A DNA stretch of 19,107 bases from an uncultured Collinsella sp. (GTDB lineage: Bacteria > Actinomycetota > Coriobacteriia > Coriobacteriales > Coriobacteriaceae). The notes under the pieces are model-generated. The model did no database searches. It saw only the letters and a list, made by a program, of their open reading frames with translations, and was not told the origin of the DNA. Below, in pieces: positions 6,478 through 14,068 of this stretch. The stretch lies in NCBI GenBank assembly GCA_902494245.1, contig CABUSR010000034.1:1-19107 (forward strand), written 5' to 3'. The number at the start of each line of letters is the position of its first letter. Position 1 is the first letter of the stretch. The translations under genes were made by a program, and so were the position numbers.

Positions 6478-8331
6478 TTACATCTGCTCGGGCGCGGAAA
6501 CGCCAACAAGGGTGAGCACCAGGGCGAGCGTCACGCGGACGGCGTCGCAAGCGGCCAGACGGGCACGCGAAAGCTCGGGGTCGACGGGACGGCCCTCGCT
6601 CGGCAGAACCTGGCAGGCAGCGTAGAAGCTGTGGAAGTCGCCGGCGAGTTCCTCAGCAAAGTGCGTCAGACGGAACGGGGCGCGGTCGCGAGCGCAGCTG
6701 GCGATGAGGTCGGTGAGCTCGTTGAGCTTACGCGAAAGGGCGAGCTCGGTCGGGTCGGTCAGCAGCGAGTAATCGACGTTCTCACCGATGGCCTTGGCGG
6801 CGACGGCCTTCATGCCCATCTCGTCAGCCTGCTCGGGCGTAACGTCAGCGGCACGGCGCAGGATGGAGCACACACGGGCGTGAGCGTACTGCACGTAGTA
6901 CACCGGGTTGGAGTTGTCGCGTTTCTTAACGGCCTCAATATCGAAGTCGACCATCTGGTTGGAGCTCTTGGAGATGAGCGTGTAGCGAGCGGCATCGGAG
7001 CCGACCTCGTCGACGAGCTCCTGCAGGGTCACCATGGTGCCCTTGCGCTTGGACATACGGACGGGCTTGCCGTTGCGCAGCAGGTTGACGAGCTGGCCCA
7101 GCAGAACCTCGAACTTGCCGGGATAGCCAAGGGCGTCGCAGACGCAGCGGACGCGCTCGATGTAGCCGTGGTGGTCGGCGCCCCAGATGTCGATGACGTG
7201 GTCGACGCGCTGGAACTTATCCCAGTGATAGGCAACGTCGGAGGCGAAGTAGGTGTACTCGCCGTCGGACTTGATCAGGACGCGGTCCTTGTCATCGCCC
7301 AGGTCGGTGGAGCGGAACCACAGGGCGCCGTCCTTGGTGTAGAGGTAGCCCATCTTGTCGAGCTTCTCAAAAGCGCGGTCGACGGCGGAGGTGCCGGCGG
7401 TCTCGCCCTCGGTGTCCTTCACATACAGCGAGCGCTCGGAGAACCAACGATCGAAGTCGCAGTTAACGGCATGGCAAAGGTCGCGCATGTTGTCGACCAT
7501 CTTTACATAGCCGCGCTCGCGGAAGCCCTCCATGCGCTCCTGCGGATCGGCGTTGACCCACTTATCGCCGTCGGTGCGCCAGAACTCGGCGGCCTCGTCG
7601 ATGATGTAGTCGCCGCCGTAGGAGTCCTTGCCCAGGGTCTCGGCAAAGTTATCCTGGTACGGATGGGTCTCGGGATGCTCGTCGTTCTCGTCGGCAACGA
7701 AAGCGTCGCGGTCGGCGATCAGCAGCTTGTGAGCCTCGTCGATATCCACGCCCTGCTTGGCGATGATGTCGGCAAGCTGCATATAGCGCGTGCTGATGGA
7801 GTTGCCGAAGGTGTTCATCTGAGAGCCGTGGTCGTTGATGTAGAACTCACGCTGGATGTCGTAACCGGCGTGGTCCATAACACGGCAGAGCGAGTCGCCC
7901 AGCGCGGCCCAGCGGCCGTGGCCGATGTGCATGGGGCCGACGGGGTTGGCGGAAACGAACTCGACCTGGGTCTTCAGGCCACCACCGACGTTGGACTTAG
8001 CGAAGTCCATACCCTTCTCGCGAGCCTCGCCAAAGATGGCATTCTTGACGGCAACGGAGAGGTAGAAGTTGATGAAGCCGGGGCCTGCGATCTCGACCTT
8101 CTCGATCGCGGGGTCCTCGGGCATATGGGCAACGATGGCCTCGGCGATCTTGCGCGGGGCGCAGTGGGCCAGCTTGGCGGACTTCAGGGCCATGGTAGAG
8201 GTCCACTCGCCATGAGAAGTGTCAGCCGGTCGCTCGATAGCGCAATCGTCAAGTTCAAATGCGGAAAGGTCGCCGGCCTCCTGGGCCGCAGCAAGCGCAG
8301 CGCGTACCAGCTCTTCAATCTTCTCGGGCAT
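6478..8331 (-). CDS. argS: Arginyl-tRNA synthetase
   Basis: This class I synthetase charges tRNA-Arg with arginine in the cytoplasm. It has 617 residues, within the usual range. The N-terminal Arg-tRNA-synthetase domain (about 1-95) ends in the conserved AGPGFINFYLS. The nucleotide-binding HIGH motif is in ANPVGPMHIGHGR (128-140). WGADHHGY (383-390) and the second signature RMSKRKGTMVTL (425-436) follow. The DALR anticodon-binding domain runs from about 478 (YVQYAHARVCSIL) to the C-terminus. The ATG at 8331 has an excellent GGAGG 4 nt upstream; the open frame extends 43 codons further back but that part resembles nothing in the family. The gene is followed by its own terminator, so rho downstream is probably a separate unit. 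Confidence 0.97.
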   Translation of the reverse strand: MPEKIEELVRAALAAAQEAGDLSAFELDDCAIERPADTSHGEWTSTMALKSAKLAHCAPRKIAEAIVAHMPEDPAIEKVEIAGPGFINFYLSVAVKNAIFGEAREKGMDFAKSNVGGGLKTQVEFVSANPVGPMHIGHGRWAALGDSLCRVMDHAGYDIQREFYINDHGSQMNTFGNSISTRYMQLADIIAKQGVDIDEAHKLLIADRDAFVADENDEHPETHPYQDNFAETLGKDSYGGDYIIDEAAEFWRTDGDKWVNADPQERMEGFRERGYVKMVDNMRDLCHAVNCDFDRWFSERSLYVKDTEGETAGTSAVDRAFEKLDKMGYLYTKDGALWFRSTDLGDDKDRVLIKSDGEYTYFASDVAYHWDKFQRVDHVIDIWGADHHGYIERVRCVCDALGYPGKFEVLLGQLVNLLRNGKPVRMSKRKGTMVTLQELVDEVGSDAARYTLISKSSNQMVDFDIEAVKKRDNSNPVYYVQYAHARVCSILRRAADVTPEQADEMGMKAVAAKAIGENVDYSLLTDPTELALSRKLNELTDLIASCARDRAPFRLTHFAEELAGDFHSFYAACQVLPSEGRPVDPELSRARLAACDAVRVTLALVLTLVGVSAPEQM

Positions 8332-8673
8332 AGATCCTCCTTGTGTTAAAGCCCCCGAGCTCTTGGTCACTCGTAGGGCAAAAGCCAGAGTTTGTAGCAC
8401 TCTATCACAAGCGACGGGCACTGTCGCAGGGTAAAGCCAATCGATATTGCATATGCACAAAATTGACTACAGCTTGTATGGAGTCACTCAAAGATGCCGG
8501 TCTGCCTGCAGATTATGCAGGCGTTGAAAATGCATAAAGGTGTGAATGAGCTGCGTCTGTTATCGAATACTCTTACCTATCAGAGTTGTGTGCTTTTCCT
8601 GCATAAAGTAAGGGTTTGCGCACGTCAGCGTGTTATTCTAGACATACGTAAATTCGTATAAGTTGGAGGTAGC
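8332..8673. other. Divergent intergenic region between argS and the CarD-like gene
   Basis: This 342-bp gap must hold the divergent promoters of argS and the CarD-like gene, but I find no hexamer pair I would defend. It contains a perfect 7-bp inverted repeat GCCTGCA-GATTA-TGCAGGC (8504-8522). It also contains the 9-mer TGCATAAAG twice in the same orientation (8531-8539 and 8600-8608). TATTCT at about 8634 could be a -10 for the plus-strand gene, but no -35 fits it. No gene is apparent. Confidence 0.5.
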
Positions 8674-9159
8674 ATGTTCTCAATCGGTCAACACGTCATT
8701 CATCCGGGCCAGGGAGTCTGCACCGTCGTCGGTTTTAGGGACGACACACCGCAGCCCATGCTGCTGCTCGAGACCAAGCAGGGACATGCGCAGACGATCC
8801 TCATGTACCCCGTGGCGCAGGCCGACCGTTTGCACGCCGCCATCTCGCAGCAAGATGCCGAGCACCTGCTGAGCCACTATGACGAGCTGGAGTGCGACAC
8901 CTTTACCGAGCGCAACAGCTCGCTTGAGGAGACGCACTTTAAGCAGCAGCTCAAGCTGGGCGCGCCCGAGACGGTCCGCGTGGCAAAGACCATGATGTAC
9001 CGCATTCGCCAGGCCGAGGAAGCTGATAAAAAGCCCAGCTCCTACTACATGCGCGTACTCAAGGAAGCCAAGCGCCGCTCCATCGAGGAGTTCGCCGTGG
9101 CCTTGGGCGTCACCGAGGAGGCCGCCGAAGCCCGCCTAGCCCAAGCCGCCCTCAACTAA
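8674..9159 (+). CDS. CarD-family transcriptional regulator
   Basis: A 161-residue CarD/CdnL-type protein. The N-terminal Tudor-like RNA-polymerase-interacting domain (about 1-60) opens with FSIGQHVIHPGQGVCTVVGF, the family's F-x-x-G-x-x-V-x-x-P-x-x-G-V pattern. The rest is a helical, charged C-terminal domain (from about 75; ETHFKQQLKLG, then SSYYMRVLKEAKRRSIEEFA). In Mycobacterium and Myxococcus this family binds the RNA polymerase beta subunit and stabilises open promoter complexes, notably at rRNA promoters. The ATG has GGAGG 4 nt upstream. The gene is monocistronic, ended by the strong hairpin at 9172-9212. Family membership is firm; regulatory targets here are unknown. Confidence 0.88.
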   Translation: MFSIGQHVIHPGQGVCTVVGFRDDTPQPMLLLETKQGHAQTILMYPVAQADRLHAAISQQDAEHLLSHYDELECDTFTERNSSLEETHFKQQLKLGAPETVRVAKTMMYRIRQAEEADKKPSSYYMRVLKEAKRRSIEEFAVALGVTEEAAEARLAQAALN

Positions 9160-9171
9160 CCCAACCGCGCC

Positions 9172-9217
9172 AAAACCACCACAAAGGGGACAGACACCTT
9201 TGTGGTGGTTTTCTTGT
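9172..9217 (+). terminator. Strong intrinsic terminator of the CarD-like gene (copy 1 of a repeated hairpin)
   Basis: AAAACCACCACAAAGG (9172-9187) pairs perfectly over 16 bp with 9197-9212, around the loop GGACAGACA. It is followed by CTTGTT. The stem is flanked by A4 and T4, so it could also work on the minus strand. It is nearly identical to the hairpin at 9882-9922. Confidence 0.9.
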
Positions 9218-9228
9218 TCTAGTAGTAT
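9200..9228 (+). promoter_or_regulatory. Candidate promoter of the HD-domain gene, overlapping the terminator
   Basis: TTGTGG (9200-9205) and TAGTAT (9223-9228) are 17 nt apart. The -35 hexamer is inside the right arm of the upstream terminator. The start would be near 9235, about 32 nt before the ATG. Confidence 0.35.
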
Positions 9229-9266
9229 TCATTCTTATCGATACCCACGAGCACAAGGAGTCTCCT

Positions 9267-9866
9267 ATGGCAGAGCCGCTTACCGCCGGAATCACCCGCG
9301 ACCGCGCGTTCGAACTGCTCAACGAGCACAACAAGGACCCGTTCCATATCACCCATGGCGAGACGGTCGAGGGCACTATGCGCTACTTTGCGCGCGAGTT
9401 CGACCCCGAGAACGAGGAGTTTTGGGGCATCGTCGGTCTGCTGCACGACCTGGATTGGGAGGAGCATGAGGACGACCCCATGAACCACACCATCTATGCT
9501 GCCGAGATTCTTAAGGGCGAAGGTGCGTCTCCAGAGCTCATTCGCGCCATCCAGACGCACACGTCCGACTTCAACACCTCGCTGCCCAAGCCCGAGCTGC
9601 AGATGGAAAAGATCCTGTTTGCCTGCGATGAGCTCACCGGCCTGATCGGCGCTGCAGTCATCATGCGCCCGAGCAAGAGCGTTATGGACTTTACGACCAA
9701 GTCGCTCAAGAAGAAGTTCAAGGACAAGTGCTTTGCCGCCGGCTGCTCGCGCGACGTGATTTCGCAGGGCGCCGAGATGTTGGGCTGGGAGCTCCCCGAG
9801 CTCTTTGACCGCACCATCGCGGCCATGCAGTCCTTCGCCCCCGACCGCGATACCTTCCAGGCCTAA
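9267..9866 (+). CDS. HD-domain phosphohydrolase family protein
   Basis: A 199-residue cytoplasmic protein of the HD superfamily. The metal-binding motif is GLLHDLDWEEH (57-67) with His60-Asp61. His30 or nearby histidines, His98 (IQTHTS) and Asp121 (FACDELTG) fit the usual H…HD…H…D arrangement. HDIG-type relatives of this size act on nucleotides or remain uncharacterised; the substrate cannot be read from sequence. AAGGAG lies 6 nt before the ATG. It is the only gene of its unit, lying between two copies of the same terminator hairpin and convergent with proA. Confidence 0.82.
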   Translation: MAEPLTAGITRDRAFELLNEHNKDPFHITHGETVEGTMRYFAREFDPENEEFWGIVGLLHDLDWEEHEDDPMNHTIYAAEILKGEGASPELIRAIQTHTSDFNTSLPKPELQMEKILFACDELTGLIGAAVIMRPSKSVMDFTTKSLKKKFKDKCFAAGCSRDVISQGAEMLGWELPELFDRTIAAMQSFAPDRDTFQA

Positions 9867-9881
9867 CCGCCCACGCCACCT

Positions 9882-9922
9882 AAAACCACCACGAAGGGGA
9901 CAGGCACCTTTGTGGTGGTTTT
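9882..9922. terminator. Bidirectional terminator between the HD gene and proA (copy 2 of the repeated hairpin)
   Basis: Left arm 9882-9897 and right arm 9907-9922 form a 16-bp stem with one mismatch-type position (G9893 opposite T), around the loop GGACAGGCA. A4 and T4 flank the stem, and it is 16 bases past the HD stop and 15 bases past the proA stop on the other strand. It differs from copy 1 at only two positions. Confidence 0.88.
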
Positions 9923-9936
9923 CGTTTACGAGGGGT

Positions 9937-11223
9937 TTAGGGGCGGACCTGGCCGGTGCCGCGGAGCTTGTATTTGTAGGTGGTGAGGGCCTCGGCGGCA
10001 AAGGGGCCACGGGCGTGGAGTTTTTGGGTCGAGATGCCGATCTCGGCGCCCAGGCCAAACTCGCCGCCGTCGGTGAAGCGCGTGCTGGCGTTGGCGTACA
10101 CGGCCGAGGCATCGACCGCATCCAGGAAGCGCTCGCAAGCATCCGTGTCCTCGGCAACGATGGCCTCGGAGTGCATCGTGCCGTAGCGGTTGATGTGTGC
10201 GATGGCCTCGTCCTCGCTCGCCACGACCTTCACGCTCATCTCGAGCGCCAGATACTCGCGACCCCAGTCCTCCTCAGTCGCGGCAACGTAGTCATCACCC
10301 TCGGCAAGCCCGGCATCGGCGCATGCGGCGCAGGTTGCCTCGTCGCCGTGAATGAGCACGCTGTGGTCATGCAGCACGGTCACGACCGCGGGCAAAAACG
10401 CATCGGCCACAGCACGGTCGACCAGCAGCGACTCGGCGGCATTGCACACGCCTACGCGCTGGGTCTTGGCATTAACGATAATGTTGAGCGCCTTATCAAA
10501 GTCGGCGGATTCATGCACGTAGATGTGGCAGTTGCCCGTGCCCGTCTCGATCACCGGCACAAGCGACTCGCGCACGCAGCGCTGGATCAGGCCTGCACCT
10601 CCGCGCGGAATGAGTACGTCGACAATACCGCGGAGCTTCATGAGCTCGCCGGTGGCCTCGCGGTCGGTGGACTCGATCATCGACACGGCCTCGCGCGGGA
10701 AGCCCTTGGCCTCGAGCGCATCGGCCAGCAGCTCGGCGATCATGGCACACGAGTGATAGGCCAGCGAGCCGCCGCGTAGAATGCAGGCGTTGCCGGTACG
10801 GATGCAGATGCCTGCGGCGTCGGCCGTCACGTTGGGGCGCGCCTCGTAGACCATGGCGACCAGGCCCAACGGCACGCTCACGCGGGTCAGGTCCACACCG
10901 CTCGCAAGCACGCGGTGGTCGAGCACGCGGCCGACGGGATCGGGCAGCTCGGCGAGCTTTTCCAGGCCGGCGGCCATGCCCTCGACGCGCTCAGGCGTCA
11001 GCAGCAGACGGTCGAGCAGACCGGCCGAAGTGCCCGCATCGCGTGCGGCGGACATATCGAGCTCGTTAGCGGCGACGATGGAGTCAACACCGTTGCGCAG
11101 TGCTGCGGCCATGGCGCGCACGGCCTCCTGACGCTGCTCATCGCTCGCCGTGGCAAGCGAGGCCGACGCTGCCTTGGCGGCAACGGCAAGATCGTGGACA
11201 TACGTGGCTATATCGACCGACAT
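9937..11223 (-). CDS. proA: Gamma-glutamyl phosphate reductase (glutamate-5-semialdehyde dehydrogenase)
   Basis: Second enzyme of proline synthesis: NADPH-dependent reduction of gamma-glutamyl phosphate to glutamate-5-semialdehyde. It has 428 residues, the usual family length. The aldehyde-dehydrogenase fold shows PLGLVAMVYEARPNVT (118-133), RTGNACILRGG (142-152), PRGGAGLIQ (206-214) and the catalytic cysteine Cys260 in QRVGVCNAAESLLVD. The C-terminal EFGLGAEIGISTQKLHARGP is also characteristic. The ATG at 11223 has AGGAG and AAAGGG upstream. proA is separated from proB by a gene on the opposite strand, so each of the two must have its own promoter. It ends at the hairpin shared with the HD gene. 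Confidence 0.96.
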   Translation of the reverse strand: MSVDIATYVHDLAVAAKAASASLATASDEQRQEAVRAMAAALRNGVDSIVAANELDMSAARDAGTSAGLLDRLLLTPERVEGMAAGLEKLAELPDPVGRVLDHRVLASGVDLTRVSVPLGLVAMVYEARPNVTADAAGICIRTGNACILRGGSLAYHSCAMIAELLADALEAKGFPREAVSMIESTDREATGELMKLRGIVDVLIPRGGAGLIQRCVRESLVPVIETGTGNCHIYVHESADFDKALNIIVNAKTQRVGVCNAAESLLVDRAVADAFLPAVVTVLHDHSVLIHGDEATCAACADAGLAEGDDYVAATEEDWGREYLALEMSVKVVASEDEAIAHINRYGTMHSEAIVAEDTDACERFLDAVDASAVYANASTRFTDGGEFGLGAEIGISTQKLHARGPFAAEALTTYKYKLRGTGQVRP

Positions 11224-11266
11224 GGGCGGCCCTTTCTCCTAGAAGTTTGCAACCATGGTAGCCGAT

Positions 11267-11297
11267 TTGCGCATGGCCTCGCCCGCGGCGGTAGAAT
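11267..11297 (+). promoter_or_regulatory. Candidate promoter of the proline-iminopeptidase-like gene
   Basis: TAGAAT (11292-11297) is a good -10 hexamer. The best -35 is TTGCGC (11267-11272), at a long 19-nt spacing. The start near 11304 would fall after the upstream in-frame ATG at 11255, which supports the ATG at 11336 as the real start. Confidence 0.35.
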
Positions 11298-11335
11298 TGG
11301 TCAACCCGAAACACCGCAACGAACGGAAGACTCAC

Positions 11336-12754
11336 ATGGCCCTCATCACTTCGTACCACGTCCCCGGCCTTTATGTCGAGGACCACAGCATCGACGTCCC
11401 CCTTGACTGGCGCGGCCTGGAGCCGATGCTCCTGGCCGTCGGCAGCACCATGCGCCGCGGCGCTATGCCGGCACCAATCGCCGGCGCGCCCGAGAGCATC
11501 AAGCTCTTCTACCGCGTGGTTTGCGCGCCTGACCGCATCAACGACGATCTGCCGCTGCTCCTGTTTTTGCAGGGCGGCCCCGGCGGCGAGAGCCCGCGTC
11601 CGCTGTCGCCTACAAGCGACGGCTGGATCGAGGAGGCCGTCAAGCACTTCCGCGTGGTCCTTCCCGACCAGCGCGGCACCGGACGCAGTAGCTGCGTGGA
11701 CGGACGCACGATCAAGGCACTGGGCGATCGCGCAACGGCCGCCGGCGCCGATACAGCACGCTCGCAGGCCGACTTCCTCAAGCGCCACCTCGCCAGCTCC
11801 ATCGTGCGCGATTTTGAGTACCTGCGTCTGGTGGGCTTTGGCGGCAAGCCCTGGGTCACGCTCGGCCAGAGCTACGGCGGCTTTTTGACGTTGAGTTATC
11901 TGTCGCTCTTCCCCGAGGGCGTGGCGGCGAGCTTTACCTGCGGCGGCATCCCCCACGTGCCGGCGAGCGCCAGCGAGGTCTACGCGCACACCTTCCCGCG
12001 CATGGCCGCCAAGACGCAGCAGTATTACGACCGCTACCCCGCCGACGTCGAGCGCGTGGCAGCCCTGGCCGATGCGCTCGAGGCACAGAAGCCCGTGCTG
12101 CCCGACGGCTCGCCGATGACGGTCGAGCGCCTACAGCTCATGGGCAGCGACTTTGGCATGAAGCCGAGCTTTGAGCGCATGCATTGGACTATCGATCACG
12201 CTTTTGTTACTGACGACGGTACGCTGAGCTGCGGCTCCTCGGTATCCGACAGCTTTTTGATGCGCGCCTTCGAGCGCACCAACACACGCACGAACCCGCT
12301 GTACTGGACACTGCAGGAGTTTATCTACGCCGACGGCGACACCATGCCCATTCGCTGGGCCGCAGCAGAGGAGAAGGCCCATCGTGCCGAGTTCGACACA
12401 CTCGCGCGCCCGCTCATGTTTACCGGCGAGGCCATGTTCCCGTGGATGTTCGAGCAGATGCCCGAGCTCAAGCCCTTCAAGCCCGCCATGGACCTGCTGA
12501 TGGAAGACACCAGCTGGGACAAGATCTACGACCCGCAGCGACTGGCGTGCAACGAGGTGCCCCTGCAGGCCGCGGTGTATTTCGACGACATGTACGTGGA
12601 TTCGGGCCTGCAGCTTGATACGCTCAGCCGCGTGGGCAACTCGCATGCCTGGGTGACCAACGAGTTCGAGCACGACGGCCTGCACGGCAGCGTGGTATTC
12701 AAGCACCTCTTCGACGAGGCCCTCAACCGCGGAGACCTGCGCCGAATCTTCTAG
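11336..12754 (+). CDS. Alpha/beta-hydrolase, proline iminopeptidase-like (peptidase family S33)
   Basis: Probable prolyl aminopeptidase that removes N-terminal proline from short peptides in the cytoplasm; no signal peptide is seen. It has 472 residues, matching the larger S33 type known from Aeromonas. The oxyanion-hole segment LQGGPGGESPRP is at 78-89 (the family usually has HGGPG), then DQRGTGRS (111-118) and the nucleophile elbow GQSYGG with Ser179. Near the C-terminus are FDDMYVD (416-422) and WVTNEFEHDGLHG, with His446 the probable catalytic histidine. The ATG at 11336 is preferred to one 27 codons upstream because the added residues look non-family and precede the likely transcription start; its Shine-Dalgarno (CGGAAGA) is weak. 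It lies between proB and proA on the opposite strand. Confidence 0.85.
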   Translation: MALITSYHVPGLYVEDHSIDVPLDWRGLEPMLLAVGSTMRRGAMPAPIAGAPESIKLFYRVVCAPDRINDDLPLLLFLQGGPGGESPRPLSPTSDGWIEEAVKHFRVVLPDQRGTGRSSCVDGRTIKALGDRATAAGADTARSQADFLKRHLASSIVRDFEYLRLVGFGGKPWVTLGQSYGGFLTLSYLSLFPEGVAASFTCGGIPHVPASASEVYAHTFPRMAAKTQQYYDRYPADVERVAALADALEAQKPVLPDGSPMTVERLQLMGSDFGMKPSFERMHWTIDHAFVTDDGTLSCGSSVSDSFLMRAFERTNTRTNPLYWTLQEFIYADGDTMPIRWAAAEEKAHRAEFDTLARPLMFTGEAMFPWMFEQMPELKPFKPAMDLLMEDTSWDKIYDPQRLACNEVPLQAAVYFDDMYVDSGLQLDTLSRVGNSHAWVTNEFEHDGLHGSVVFKHLFDEALNRGDLRRIF

Positions 12755-12763
12755 CAAAGGAGT

Positions 12764-12808
12764 GTCCCCACCTGCCGGCACAAAAGAAACGTCCCCAGGT
12801 GCCGGCAC
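12764..12808 (+). repeat. Two tandem 18-bp GTCCCCA…GCCGGCAC units
   Basis: GTCCCCACCTGCCGGCAC (12764-12781) and GTCCCCAGGTGCCGGCAC (12791-12808) match at 16 of 18 positions with a 27-bp period. The second contains the perfect palindrome GTGCCGGCAC. The unit lies just after the peptidase stop, directly before the terminator. The GTCCCC core is the complement of the GGGGAC loop of the hairpins at 9172 and 9882. Confidence 0.6.
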
Positions 12809-12809
12809 G

Positions 12810-12853
12810 AGAAAGACAGCGCTGCGGGAAACGATCCGCAGCGCTGTCTTTCT
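12810..12853. terminator. Bidirectional terminator between the peptidase gene and proB
   Basis: A perfect 18-bp stem (12810-12827 with 12836-12853, loop GAAACGAT) starts with AGAAAG and ends with CTTTCT. On the plus strand it is followed by TTATG. The proB stop codon (12854-12856) is directly adjacent, so it ends both convergent transcripts. Confidence 0.9.
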
Positions 12854-13981
12854 TTATGCAAATACGATCAAGTTATCCCTGTGTATCGCCGGCTTCTCGG
12901 CCAGGTTAGCGAGCAGGCGGTTGCTGGCGATCTGGTCCTGGCGGCGACCGGCAGCAAGTTCCAGCACGTCCGAATCGGCCTCGGCGATACCGCGGGCGAC
13001 AACCATACCGCTCGGGTCGCACACGTCGAGCACATCGCCCTCGGCAAACTGGCCATCGACCTCGCGAATACCCACCGCAAGCAGGGAAGAGCCACGGCTG
13101 ACCAGCGCCTTCGCAGCACCATCATCGACCGTCACCGAGCCATGCGCCTTGTCGCCCAGTGCGATCCACAGCTTGCGGGGTGCGATGTCCAGACGCTCCG
13201 CCGGCGGATCGAACAGCGTGCCCACGCTCTCGCCGCGGGCGAGGCGCACGAGCGCATCGGGCTCCTCGCCTGAGCAAATCACGCTCTGAATGCCCGCCGT
13301 CATCAGGATGCGGCTCGCGCGAATCTTGGTAATCATGCCGCCCGTGCCCACCGATGTGGAAGAATCGCCCGCCGAGGCAATAATCTTGGCATCGATCTTA
13401 TGCACGACAGGAACAAACTCGGCCGTGGGGTCCTCATGCGGATTGGCAGTATAGAGGCCATCGATGTCCGAGAGCGTCACGCACAGATCGGCAGAAACCA
13501 GGCAGCTCACAAGCGCCGCCAGTGTGTCGTTGTCGCCGAACTTGATCTCATCGACGGTAACGGTATCGTTCTCGTTGACGACCGGCACCACGCCAAGCTT
13601 CACCAGGCGCAGCAGGGCGTCGCGCGCGTGCAGGTAGGACGTACGGCGCGCCGTGTCGTGACGCGTGAGCAGCACGAGCGAGGTGAGCAGGTCGCGCGCA
13701 TGAAACTCCTCGTCGTAGGCCGACGAGATAATGCACTGGCCGGCCGAAGCGCAGGCCTGCAGGCTCGGCAGGTCGCCGACCGGCTTACGGTCGAAGCCCA
13801 GCACGGGATAGCCACAGGCGATAGCGCCCGAGCTCACCACGACCAGACGCCAGCCGAGCTTGCGCAGCGCTGCGGCCTGATCGGCAAGCCCGCCGATAAA
13901 GGCGCGGTTGACCTTGCCGTCGGCGCCCACCACCGTGGACGAACCGATCTTTACCACCATCGTTTTATAAGAAGTCGTCAT
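12854..13981 (-). CDS. proB: Glutamate 5-kinase
   Basis: First enzyme of proline synthesis: ATP-dependent phosphorylation of glutamate to gamma-glutamyl phosphate, normally feedback-inhibited by proline. It has 375 residues, with the amino-acid-kinase domain at about 7-265 and a C-terminal PUA domain from about 285. Visible motifs are MVVKIGSSTV (8-17), VVSSGAIACG, VVNENDTV, FGDNDTLAA and GTGGMITKI. The C-terminus SRGSSLLAVGIREVDGQF is typical of the PUA part. The start at 13981 (MTTSYKTMVVKIG) fits the family, but no Shine-Dalgarno is visible, and none is present before the internal ATG at residue 8 either. The gene follows pncB by 80 bp and may be read with it. Confidence 0.96.
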   Translation of the reverse strand: MTTSYKTMVVKIGSSTVVGADGKVNRAFIGGLADQAAALRKLGWRLVVVSSGAIACGYPVLGFDRKPVGDLPSLQACASAGQCIISSAYDEEFHARDLLTSLVLLTRHDTARRTSYLHARDALLRLVKLGVVPVVNENDTVTVDEIKFGDNDTLAALVSCLVSADLCVTLSDIDGLYTANPHEDPTAEFVPVVHKIDAKIIASAGDSSTSVGTGGMITKIRASRILMTAGIQSVICSGEEPDALVRLARGESVGTLFDPPAERLDIAPRKLWIALGDKAHGSVTVDDGAAKALVSRGSSLLAVGIREVDGQFAEGDVLDVCDPSGMVVARGIAEADSDVLELAAGRRQDQIASNRLLANLAEKPAIHRDNLIVFA

Positions 13982-14029
13982 ACGTCAAACCAATCGACTG
14001 TTCAGCGAACGGGCGAACGGGCGAGCGAG

Positions 14030-14068
14030 AAAATGATACGTTTTCCTCCGTCGCATGCGGATCATTTT
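14030..14068 (-). repeat. AT-rich imperfect inverted repeat at the pncB stop codon
   Basis: AAAATGAT (14030-14037) is the reverse complement of ATCATTTT (14061-14068). Two further CG pairs lie inside, past a mismatch. The pncB stop codon is in one arm. A weak terminator or nothing functional are both possible; there is no GC-rich core. Confidence 0.35.

Noticed and set aside
6466..8349. 627-codon plus-strand frame opposite argS
   Set aside because: Shadow frame; the argS motifs, ribosome-binding site and terminator on the minus strand are clear.
8332..8460. 43-codon N-terminal extension of ArgS
   Set aside because: The ATG at 8331 has a strong GGAGG and begins where the family begins; the extra residues show no resemblance.
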